This document shows, piece by piece, positions 25,033 to 32,619 of a DNA stretch of 63,610 nt. The notes under the pieces are model-generated. The model saw only the letters and a program-made list of their open reading frames with translations, ran no database searches and was not told where the DNA came from. The first letter of the stretch is position 1; every line of letters begins with the position of its first letter. The DNA comes from JBGQBN01 sp041494805 (GTDB lineage Bacteria > Acidobacteriota > Terriglobia > Terriglobales > Acidobacteriaceae), in contig JBGQBN010000019.1 of assembly GCA_041494805.1 (NCBI GenBank), positions 1-63,610 of the forward strand, written 5' to 3'. The translations under genes were made by a program, and so were the position numbers.

Positions 25033-26720
25033 TCCGAACTGCTGCCGTTCTCGTCCTCATCCTTTGCTGTTCGGTCCTTGGGTTGGGACAAACCCCTCTG
25101 CCCGGCGACGATCCCCTTTCCAAGGCCAAACAATTTGTTGCCGAGGAACGCTGGCAGGAGATTGTGGATTTTGTGCAGTCCGTTACCACGCCTTCCGCCG
25201 AACTTGATTTCTATTACGGCACTGCACTGGCACGACTCGGGCGGTGGGAGGACTCCCGCAAGGCCTTCCAGGCCGGATTGCGTTTGCAGCCCAGGGACGA
25301 ACGGTTTCCGCTGGAACTGGCGGGAGTTGCCTTCAAACAGAAGCGCTACCGTGAAGCTGCAATCTATCTGAGACGGGCGCTGGAACTGGCTCCTGATGAT
25401 TCCTACGCTAATGATTTTCTGGGGACAGTCTATTTTCTTCAGGGCAACCTCGAGGCAGCGCTGAAGTACTGGAATCGGGCGGACAAGCCGCAGATCGCAG
25501 CGGTTCGTGCGGAGCCTACGCCTCGGGTGGATCCAGTGCTTCTGGATCGCGCTTTGGCGTTCTCTCCTGCGAGCAGGTTGCGTCTATCCGAGTTGCTAAC
25601 GACTGAGGCTCGAATCCGGGGTTTGGGAATTTTCACCAGCTTCCAATTTGATTTGCAGGCTCGGGAAGACGGCAGGTTCGACGTGCTTTTCCGCAACCGG
25701 GAAAAGAACGGTTGGGGCCAGAACAAGCTGGAGGGACTGTTCCTGCTGTTCCGTGGGCTGCCGTTCCAAAGTATTAATCCGGAATTCTTCAACCTGGGAC
25801 ATGAGGACGTCAATCTTGTGTCTTTGTTTCGTTGGGATGCGGAAAAACGCCGGGTATCGGCCAATGTCTCCGGGCCAGTCGGCCGGAAGCCGGCGCTACG
25901 CTATGGAGTCTCGGTGGATCTGCGCAGTGAAAACTGGGACATACGCAATTCTTTTTCTGGACTGGCGCCGGTGCTGGGGAGCCTGAATCTGCGACGCGAG
26001 GCAGTGAGTGCGGAATTTACTTCTATGGTTAGCGGGCGCTGGAGTTGGTCTGCCGGGGGCGAACTTTCGCACCGCGACTTCCGCAGTGTGATGCCCGGGG
26101 CCGCTCTCACCCCAAGCCTGCTGGCGACGGGGTACCAGCTGAAGCAATTGGCGCAGGTGGATTTTGCAATCTGGCGCAGGCCGGAAAGCAGGATGACCAT
26201 CAACAGCAGCGTATCTTCCCAAGCCGGACGCATCTGGTCCCAACCCGGGGAGGCCTTCGAGAAGCTACAAACTTCGCTACGGTTCCACTGGTTCCCGTTG
26301 CCGGAGGGTGACGATTATGAGATCCAGCACCAGGTGCGAGCCGCTAAAACCTTTGGGGATGTGCCGTTTGATGAGCTCTACATGCTGGGAGTGGAGCGTG
26401 ACAACGATCTGTGGATGCGCGGACACATCGGAACTCGTAGTGGAAGAAAAGGCAGCGCTCCGCTGGGGCGCAGCTATTTTCTGTCGAACTGGGAAGTTGA
26501 CAAGAATGTTTATCGCAACGGGCTGCTGACGGTGAAACTCGGGCCTTTTGTGGATACGGGAAAGATAACGGATACTTCCACCGCGCTCGGATCGCAGGCC
26601 TGGCTTTGGGACGTGGGGGTGCAGGCGAAGGCTCGCCTGTTCGGAGTGGAAGCGGTCTTTTCTTATGGGAAGGACTTACGGTCCGGCAACAATGCGTTCT
26701 ATGTCTCGATGTTGAGATGA
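24993..26720 (+). CDS. Exported protein with N-terminal TPRs and C-terminal beta-barrel-like domain
   Basis: The 575-aa product has a signal (RTAAVLVLILCCSVLGLGQ) and TPRs at about 45-145 (DFYYGTALARLGRWEDSRKA, LELAPDDSYANDFLGTVYFL). Beta-rich sequence from about 210 to the end has many alternating strands and the motif GTRSGRKGSAPLGRSYFLSN, reminiscent of Omp85-like or surface-antigen barrels. A plausible view is an outer-membrane protein with periplasmic TPRs. Its start (ATG 24993, or 24975) lies inside the peptidase gene, 40 nt before that gene's stop. Confidence 0.72.
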   Translation: MDSAGPASARRSLIRTAAVLVLILCCSVLGLGQTPLPGDDPLSKAKQFVAEERWQEIVDFVQSVTTPSAELDFYYGTALARLGRWEDSRKAFQAGLRLQPRDERFPLELAGVAFKQKRYREAAIYLRRALELAPDDSYANDFLGTVYFLQGNLEAALKYWNRADKPQIAAVRAEPTPRVDPVLLDRALAFSPASRLRLSELLTTEARIRGLGIFTSFQFDLQAREDGRFDVLFRNREKNGWGQNKLEGLFLLFRGLPFQSINPEFFNLGHEDVNLVSLFRWDAEKRRVSANVSGPVGRKPALRYGVSVDLRSENWDIRNSFSGLAPVLGSLNLRREAVSAEFTSMVSGRWSWSAGGELSHRDFRSVMPGAALTPSLLATGYQLKQLAQVDFAIWRRPESRMTINSSVSSQAGRIWSQPGEAFEKLQTSLRFHWFPLPEGDDYEIQHQVRAAKTFGDVPFDELYMLGVERDNDLWMRGHIGTRSGRKGSAPLGRSYFLSNWEVDKNVYRNGLLTVKLGPFVDTGKITDTSTALGSQAWLWDVGVQAKARLFGVEAVFSYGKDLRSGNNAFYVSMLR

Positions 26721-26744
26721 ATTCCTCATCGAGCTGGGCTTGGC

Positions 26745-26750
26745 TATAAT
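26745..26750 (+). promoter_or_regulatory. -10 element placing the sodC transcript start at its ATG
   Basis: TATAAT is followed by 7 nt (GTCTGGC) and then ATG 26758, so the transcript is probably leaderless. No good -35 hexamer is seen at normal spacing. Confidence 0.55.
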
Positions 26751-26757
26751 GTCTGGC

Positions 26758-27276
26758 ATGAGACGCATGAAAATGTCTGCCATTGTATTGCCGCTGACCG
26801 TTATGGCTCTGTCGTTCGCGAGCGCGGCCAAGACGGTCACCGTCCAAATGAAGGACGCCCAGGGCAAGAGTGTGGGCTCGGCTGCGATTAAGCCGGCCGG
26901 AGCAGGGGTGATGATCAAGTTAAACCTCAGCCATCTGCCGCCTGGCGAGCACGCCTTGCACATTCACCAGAATGCCCAGTGTGATCCTCCGGACTTCAAG
27001 TCGGCGGGGCCGCATTTTAATCCGGACGGAAAGAAGCACGGCCTGGAAAGCCCCGACGGTCACCACGCGGGCGACATGGCTAACTTCAGCGCAGGCGCCA
27101 AGGGCGAGGCGAAATTCACCATCCTGAACAATGAAGTAAACCTGGGAGACGACACTCATTCCCTGTTCAGCAACGGTGGCACGGCGCTGGTCATCCATGC
27201 CAAAGCGGATGACATGAAGACCGATCCTTCGGGAAACGCCGGGGACCGGATTGCCTGCGGCGTGATCAAGAAGTAG
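26758..27276 (+). CDS. sodC: Cu/Zn superoxide dismutase
   Basis: SodC converts superoxide to oxygen and peroxide in the periplasm. The 172-aa protein has a signal sequence (ending about ASAAK), copper ligands in ALHIHQNAQC, and the bridging/zinc region GPHFNPDGKKHGLESPDGHHAGD. It also has the disulfide cysteines and GTALVIHAKADDMKTDPSGNAGDRIACG with the last copper His and catalytic Arg. I choose the ATG at 26758 because TATAAT ends 7 nt upstream. It follows the TPR-barrel gene by 37 nt but seems to have its own promoter. Confidence 0.9.
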   Translation: MRRMKMSAIVLPLTVMALSFASAAKTVTVQMKDAQGKSVGSAAIKPAGAGVMIKLNLSHLPPGEHALHIHQNAQCDPPDFKSAGPHFNPDGKKHGLESPDGHHAGDMANFSAGAKGEAKFTILNNEVNLGDDTHSLFSNGGTALVIHAKADDMKTDPSGNAGDRIACGVIKK

Positions 27277-27513
27277 GGCGCGAGAGTGCTCTCCGGGGGT
27301 CGGCCTGCCGCATTCTGCGCGGTGGCCCTCCCCGGCCTGCACGATTCTCTGTCTGCCTTCCGAACGAGCTTTTGGGAGCTCATCCACTAAAGTCACACGC
27401 CAGATACCCTCATAACACAGCCACTCACCGGCATTGCACTGGCGGCGCTGGCTTTTGGTAACTTTCCCAGCATTTTTCACCGTCTAGAATCGGTCTGTCA
27501 GCAGCCAGATTCC

Positions 27514-29565
27514 ATGAATCTTCAAGAAGCCCAAGAAGACAAACTGATTGTCACCCCGACGAGTCCCCTCGAGATGAAGCAAATCGAGGGTCGCGAGTGG
27601 TGGCTTTGGGGCTTTGCTGTAACCGTAACACTGGTATTGACTTTCGGCATTGTTTCGCTGACCTTTCCGGGGTTCCTGCGCACAACCAGTTCTGAATGGA
27701 TTGATCTCAGGGAATGGGTGCGTGGGTTAGCAGCGCTGGTTTTGCTGTTTAACATTTACACGCTCTATCAGCATTTCCAGCTGCAACGGATCAGGCGCCA
27801 ACTGGCAGAGCGAGATCAGCTTTTTCAACTCATCTCTGAGAACGCAGCAGACATGATCGCGGTGGTCGATGGCGCTGGACGCCGACTCTATAACAGCCCT
27901 GCATATCACAAAGTGCTGGGGTACTCCGCAGAAGAATTGCACACCACGTCATCGATTGAGCAGATCCATCCCGACGATCGCCAGCGGGTTGTGGAAGCGG
28001 CAGAAAAGGCCCGTGTGACGGGCCGCGGGGAGAGGCTGGAATACCGGATACGGCATAAGAATGGATCCTGGCGGGTCATGGAATCCACTGCGAGCGCAAT
28101 CCGCAACGCAAGCGGGCAGACCACGAGACTAGTCATCGTGAACCGCGACATTACCGAGCGCAAGCGAGCGGAGGAGATGCTGGCCCATAGTGCGCTGCAT
28201 GATGGTCTAACCAACCTACCGAACCGTGATCTTTTCCTAGATCGTTTGCGGCATGCGTTGGCGCTGGCCAAGCGCCACGCAGATTACAAATTCGCGGTAC
28301 TTGTGATTGACGTGGACGAGTTCAAACTTATTAATGACAGCCTGGGACACTCGGCCGGAGACGAATTGCTGATCCAAATTGGAAAGCGGCTCGCCGCCTC
28401 GGTTCGGGGAATGGATACGATTTCCGGTACCCGGGCGGCAAGACGTCCTGATTCAGCGGCGAGTGATGAGTCATTGGCAAGGCTAGGTGGTGATGAATTC
28501 ACGCTGCTTCTGGATGACATCCGGGACCCCAGCGATGCCATACGGGTGGCTCATCGAATTCAAGAGAAATGGACGACCCCATTCGTGATCAACGGGCAGG
28601 AAATTGTGATTACGACCAGCATTGGGATCACGTTGAGCACTGCCTCATGCACGGAAGCAGACAATGTGCTGCGAGATGCAGAGATAGCCATGTACCGTGC
28701 CAAGCAGGCGGGAAAAGCGCGTTGCGAGCTTTTTGACCCGGGCATGCACGCGGGCGCGGTCAGGCGGTTGAAACTCGAGACTGATCTTCGCAAAGCACTC
28801 GAATTGGGGGAATTCAAGGCCCATTACCAGCCTATCGTCTCGCTGCAAAGCGACCAGATCATCGGTTTCGAGGTTCTCACCCGGTGGCAACGGCCGGAAG
28901 GCATGGTTTTTCCAGGCGATTTTATTGCGGTTGCGGATGAAACCGGACTGATCATACCCATGAATAGGATGTTGCTCAAGGAAGCGTGCGAACAACTCCG
29001 GTTGTGGCATTCTCAATTTCCATGTGAGCCGCCCCTTACTATGAGCATCAACATCACTCCCAAGGAATTCGCACAACCGGATCTGGCCAGCGGGATTGGC
29101 GTAATTCTCAAGCAGGTTGGTCTTGAGCCCAGGTGTTTACAGCTGGAAATCACGGAAACTATCTCCATGGGAGATGCGGAAAAAGCAGGACGGGTATTCG
29201 CTGAATTGAAGGCGCTGGGTGTGGCCATCAGCATCGATGACTTTGGCACAGGGTATTCGTCGCTCAGCCGCTTGCATCGCTTTCCGGTCGATTCGTTGAA
29301 GATCGACCGAGCGTTCATCTCCAATATGGAAAGCGACACTGAGAGCTGTGAGATCGTGCGGCTGATCGTCACGCTCGCCCACAGCCTCGGTCTGAAGGTA
29401 GTCGCAGAGGGCACGGAGACCATAGAGCAAGTAGACCATCTCAAACAGCTAGGTTGCGAAATGGCGCAAGGCTACTTCTTCTCTAAGCCCGCTGACCATA
29501 ACGTGATATCGGAATTGCTGGCGAGCAGCCCTGGTCGCAAGGTGGCGGCGGTCGGCGCCAGTTGA
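27514..29565 (+). CDS. Membrane PAS-GGDEF-EAL cyclic-di-GMP protein
   Basis: The 683-aa protein has two membrane helices (about 30-50 and 68-88), a PAS domain (about 100-215, with NSPAYHKVLGYSAEEL and the PAC end VNRDITERK), a GGDEF domain (GGDEF at 325-329) and an EAL domain (about 430-675) whose signature reads EVL (453-455). Other EAL landmarks are present (MSINITPKEF, LEITET, IDDFGTGYSSL, KIDRAFI, VAEGTE). Both synthesis and breakdown of c-di-GMP are possible. The GGDEF domain carries an unusual insert of about 20 residues (RAARRPDSAASDES) just before the signature. TAGAAT at 27485-27490 may be its -10. Confidence 0.9.
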   Translation: MNLQEAQEDKLIVTPTSPLEMKQIEGREWWLWGFAVTVTLVLTFGIVSLTFPGFLRTTSSEWIDLREWVRGLAALVLLFNIYTLYQHFQLQRIRRQLAERDQLFQLISENAADMIAVVDGAGRRLYNSPAYHKVLGYSAEELHTTSSIEQIHPDDRQRVVEAAEKARVTGRGERLEYRIRHKNGSWRVMESTASAIRNASGQTTRLVIVNRDITERKRAEEMLAHSALHDGLTNLPNRDLFLDRLRHALALAKRHADYKFAVLVIDVDEFKLINDSLGHSAGDELLIQIGKRLAASVRGMDTISGTRAARRPDSAASDESLARLGGDEFTLLLDDIRDPSDAIRVAHRIQEKWTTPFVINGQEIVITTSIGITLSTASCTEADNVLRDAEIAMYRAKQAGKARCELFDPGMHAGAVRRLKLETDLRKALELGEFKAHYQPIVSLQSDQIIGFEVLTRWQRPEGMVFPGDFIAVADETGLIIPMNRMLLKEACEQLRLWHSQFPCEPPLTMSINITPKEFAQPDLASGIGVILKQVGLEPRCLQLEITETISMGDAEKAGRVFAELKALGVAISIDDFGTGYSSLSRLHRFPVDSLKIDRAFISNMESDTESCEIVRLIVTLAHSLGLKVVAEGTETIEQVDHLKQLGCEMAQGYFFSKPADHNVISELLASSPGRKVAAVGAS

Positions 29566-29685
29566 CGACTCGATATACGAATGGAACGGGACGGCCCTTG
29601 GGAAGAGGTCGTGTTACTTTGGCGTTTCTGGAACTGGGTGGAGAAATCCTCGACTACTGCCATCCCGCTGACTCCATATACAAAA

Positions 29686-29775
29686 TGGCGGAGGGAGAGG
29701 GATTCGAACCCCCGGTACCCTTTCGGGTACAGCGGTTTTCAAGACCGCCCGTTTCAACCACTCACGCATCCCTCC
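29686..29775 (-). tRNA. tRNA-Ser (anticodon UGA)
   Basis: On the minus strand the acceptor GGAGGGA (29769-29775) pairs with TCCCTCC near the 3' end, followed by G and an encoded CCA (29686-29688). The anticodon stem-loop reads CGGTC-TTGAAAA-CCG, giving anticodon TGA for UCA codons. A long variable arm (GTACCCGAAAGGGTAC) and GGTTCGAATCC T-loop confirm tRNA-Ser. Confidence 0.95.
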
Positions 29776-29896
29776 GGACAAGTCTCCTGAGTAGTTTAGC
29801 AGGCCCTACTTTTTTCTGACATTGGGCTCAGCGCGACCCCGAGCTGCTACCTTCTGAGAAAATCCGGGATATACTCTCGGGTGCCGGCATCTGCCA

Positions 29897-31495
29897 ATGG
29901 ACTTGTCCCCAGGTAGCCGCTTTGGTTTGTATCACATCCTCTTCCTGATCGGGGTAGGAGGGATGGGAAAAGTTTATGCCGCGGAGGATTCACGGCTTAA
30001 GCGCAAGGTCGCGCTCAAGATTCTGCCCGCTGAATCCACGCAGCAGCCGGACCGGGTCAAGCGCTTCGAGCAGGAGGCGCGGGCCGCCTCGGCGCTCAAT
30101 CATCCCAACATCCTCACCATTTACGAAATCGGTGAGGTAAATGGCGTCCACTATATATCCACCGAACTGGTGGAAGGCGAGACCTTGCGCCAACTGGTAG
30201 GCTCGCACCTGCCGCTGCGCAAGGTGCTGGAGATCGCGATTCAAACCTCCAGCGCGTTGGCCGCCGCCCACGCCGCAGGGATCGTGCATCGGGACATCAA
30301 GCCCGAAAACATCATGTTGCGGCCCGATGGCTACGCAAAAATCCTCGACTTCGGCCTGGCTAAGCTAACCGAGCCACAGTTCGGCCCAAGCCCGTTGGAC
30401 GAAAACGTAGCCACCGCGGCCATAGGCCTAACCGAACCCGGCCGAATACTGGGCACCTGGCTTTACATGTCTCCGGAGCAGGCACGTGGCCTCGAACTCG
30501 ATGCGCGTACTGACATCTGGAGCCTGGGTACAGTGATCTACGAGCTGATCTCCGGGCATTCCCCGTTTGCGGCGGCCACGGCCACGGACACCCTTGTCTC
30601 CATCCTGGATCAGCCGCCGCCGCCCCTGGCGCAGTTTGGCGTTGAGGTCCCGGAAGAACTGGATCGCATTCTCAGCAAAGCCCTTGCCAAGGACCGCGAG
30701 GAGCGCTACCAGTCCATCAAGGACATGGCGCTCGACCTGAAGCAGATCAACCAGGAGCTGGGGCTGGAAACGGTTACGCGCAATACCCAAGCGCACAGAA
30801 CTGCAGTAAACAAACCCGCGCTGGTGGACTCCAAACCAAGAGCTGCCAGCCGCCGGCGCGCGCTGATTTTCGCTGGCGGCATTCTCGCCGTCGTAGCGAC
30901 TGTATGGGGGCTATGGGCGGCCTTGCACGGCAAGCCGGTAACAATTGCACCCGAGCGCCGGCTTGCCTACTCCTTACTGGTGCAGAGGATGCGCGATGGC
31001 AAGCCGTACCAGGCGCCGTTTCAGGGCACCGGGCAGGAGATCTTCGAAAACGGCTGGAAGTTCCGCTTCAACTTCTCTTCTGTACAGCCCGGTTCTCTTT
31101 ACTTGCTCGACGAAGGCCCGGGGCCGGATGGAAGATTGGTCCTCACGGTCCTGTTTCCCATACCTTCCACCCACGACGGAGTGGCCCAACTCGCGGCCAA
31201 CGAGAGCGTGCAAACCGGCTGGTACGTCTTTGACCAGCATCAAGGGACGGAAAAGTTCTGGATCGTCTGGACGGCGCAACCGGTGCGTGACTTGGAAGAC
31301 GTTGCACGGGCGGTGGCCAACCCGCGCGACAAGGGCATGATCACAGACGCGCTGCAAGCGGCCAACCTGCGGGAACTGCTGGCCCAGTTTTCCTCCGCCC
31401 AGCCGGTGGTGACCACCGACAAGGCGCTCAACCAGACCACCATGAGGGGTTCCGGCGAGGTACTGGCAGGCGCGGTCGAACTCGAGCATCACTAG
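29897..31495 (+). CDS. Membrane serine/threonine kinase with DUF4384-like exported tail
   Basis: The 532-aa protein has a PknB-like kinase domain at about 12-290: glycine loop IGVGGMGKVY, VALKIL, IVHRDIKPENIML (about 130), ILDFGLAK (about 150), GTWLYMSPEQARG. One membrane helix (about 321-343) leads to an exported domain of about 185 residues. Its centre (GWKFRFNFSSVQPGSLYLLD, then LFPIPS and a WYVFD strand) lines up with the DUF4384 protein at 35895 (GDRVRLSIESPRTGYLYVID, LIFPTS). This suggests sensing outside and phosphorylation inside. TATACT (29870-29875) is a possible -10, and no Shine-Dalgarno is seen. An insertion-sequence remnant follows directly. Confidence 0.88.
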   Translation: MDLSPGSRFGLYHILFLIGVGGMGKVYAAEDSRLKRKVALKILPAESTQQPDRVKRFEQEARAASALNHPNILTIYEIGEVNGVHYISTELVEGETLRQLVGSHLPLRKVLEIAIQTSSALAAAHAAGIVHRDIKPENIMLRPDGYAKILDFGLAKLTEPQFGPSPLDENVATAAIGLTEPGRILGTWLYMSPEQARGLELDARTDIWSLGTVIYELISGHSPFAAATATDTLVSILDQPPPPLAQFGVEVPEELDRILSKALAKDREERYQSIKDMALDLKQINQELGLETVTRNTQAHRTAVNKPALVDSKPRAASRRRALIFAGGILAVVATVWGLWAALHGKPVTIAPERRLAYSLLVQRMRDGKPYQAPFQGTGQEIFENGWKFRFNFSSVQPGSLYLLDEGPGPDGRLVLTVLFPIPSTHDGVAQLAANESVQTGWYVFDQHQGTEKFWIVWTAQPVRDLEDVARAVANPRDKGMITDALQAANLRELLAQFSSAQPVVTTDKALNQTTMRGSGEVLAGAVELEHH

Positions 31496-31543
31496 GGGGC
31501 CGGCGACCGATACCGAGGCAAGGAACAAACCCGTTGCCTGCAC

Positions 31544-31741
31544 ATGCGCCGTTTCACGAGACTGACAAACGGTCATAGCAAGAAAATCGATAACCACCGT
31601 CATGCCGTCGCTTTGCACTACATGTACTATAACTTTTGCAAAGTTCACCAGAGCTTGCGCGTCACGCCAGCAATGGAAGCCGGAATCAGCGATCACGTTT
31701 GGTCAATTGAAGAACTCGTCAGACTGCTAGATAATGGATGA
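31544..31741 (+). pseudogene. Transposase C-terminal fragment (IS1-like DDE type)
   Basis: The 65 residues RRFTRLTNGHSKKIDNHRHA ... MYYNFCKVHQSLRVTPAMEA match the C-terminal end of a DDE transposase of the type annotated as IS1-like. The frame extends a little upstream (KEQTRCLH) but the catalytic part is absent, so this is a remnant. It lies 48 nt after the kinase stop and separates the kinase from the CHAT genes. Confidence 0.72.
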
Positions 31742-31893
31742 CCATGCTACTTGTCTGGCTGCTGGCTAAGCTTGGCTTGATAGACCAAAGGCACGCCCAA
31801 GTGCGCTCTGGCTTTTGGCGCTTCATCCTCAATTTAGTTCTAGTGATGGTCTTGCTTACAATAATCGCTTGCGTTTGGATTGAATACAGGTAG
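31738..31893 (+). CDS. Possible 51-aa single-pass membrane protein next to the IS remnant
   Basis: The start overlaps the transposase stop (ATGA). The product MTMLLVWLLAKLGLIDQRHA continues with one strong hydrophobic segment (FILNLVLVMVLLTIIACVWI). No ribosome binding site is clear. It may be a passenger of the insertion sequence or chance. Confidence 0.3.
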   Translation: MTMLLVWLLAKLGLIDQRHAQVRSGFWRFILNLVLVMVLLTIIACVWIEYR

Positions 31894-32265
31894 GCGCAAA
31901 CTGGATCGTTATTCATATTTCAAACTGTAACAGTACCCCACGACCTCTGGCATTGACACCCAAGCCGCTCCTCACTAGAATTCCCCACCTCAGCCTTCGG
32001 AATTGGTTCAGACGTTACTGAAGCGACGGGGTTGTCGTCCCATCGGTTCTTCCGCCTTCCCTAGGCGACGTGGCCCGCGTTATTGGCTTGTCTCTAGTAG
32101 GCCCGTGGAAACTACGAAGCACGATGCTGGGTATGGTCAAGCGCCTTGGCCGACCTGCTTCATAGAGAGACAAGGCTGAAGGTGTCGCGGCCATGGGTTG
32201 AGACGTTTCTTAAGACGGGGGAAGCAAACCCGGATCATTGCGAAAAATCACCTAAGGAGGAAAAT
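31894..32265. other. Intergenic region between the IS remnant and the CHAT cassette
   Basis: About 370 bp. It contains a possible IS end near 31919-31943 (TTTCAAACTGTAACAGTACC), then GC-neutral sequence with no coding frame I can support. It ends in a strong ribosome site (AAGGAGG at 32254-32260) for the gene at 32266. Promoter elements for the CHAT genes should lie here but none is convincing. Confidence 0.4.
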
Positions 32266-32610
32266 ATGGCTAACTCGGCTTGGAGTTACCCGACTGGCAA
32301 CTACACGGTGCAGGTAGCGTCCGTTAGTGGGACAGGTACAATCAACCTCACGACGAGTAGCACTGGTACCCTAAATACAACCGCGAGCTACACCCCCCCG
32401 GGCGGAACCTTGGCCAACGGTGGGACACTGGGGCCGGCAGGAACAGCTACTAACGTCACCTGGGACGGCACAAATCTGGGCTTCACCTATAATGGTTTCA
32501 GCTATCAGAGCGGACTGAAACAGCCATCGAGCACGCAGACAATATTTCAGGGAGGCGTGAACCTGCCCTCGATCGGTGGTGTGGTTAAGAACTGGACGGC
32601 GACGAAATAG
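32266..32610 (+). CDS. Small Thr/Gly/Ser-rich beta-strand protein, unknown function
   Basis: The 114-aa product has no signal peptide and no charged helices. It is built of short polar strands (GNYTVQVASVSGTGTINLTT, STGTLNTTASYTPPGGTLAN, GTATNVTWDGTNLGFTYNGF). AAGGAGG lies 5 nt before the ATG, one of the best ribosome sites in the window, so strong expression is likely. It precedes the exported TPR-CHAT protease by 9 nt and is probably cotranscribed with it. Its role is unknown; a protease substrate, a sensor or a lectin-like protein are all possible. Confidence 0.7.
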   Translation: MANSAWSYPTGNYTVQVASVSGTGTINLTTSSTGTLNTTASYTPPGGTLANGGTLGPAGTATNVTWDGTNLGFTYNGFSYQSGLKQPSSTQTIFQGGVNLPSIGGVVKNWTATK

Positions 32611-32619
32611 GTTGGCTGG

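Noticed and set aside
29562..29819. Open frames across the tRNA region encoding GEGFEPPVPFR
   Set aside because: These are translations of the tRNA-Ser gene itself, a well-known false protein call.
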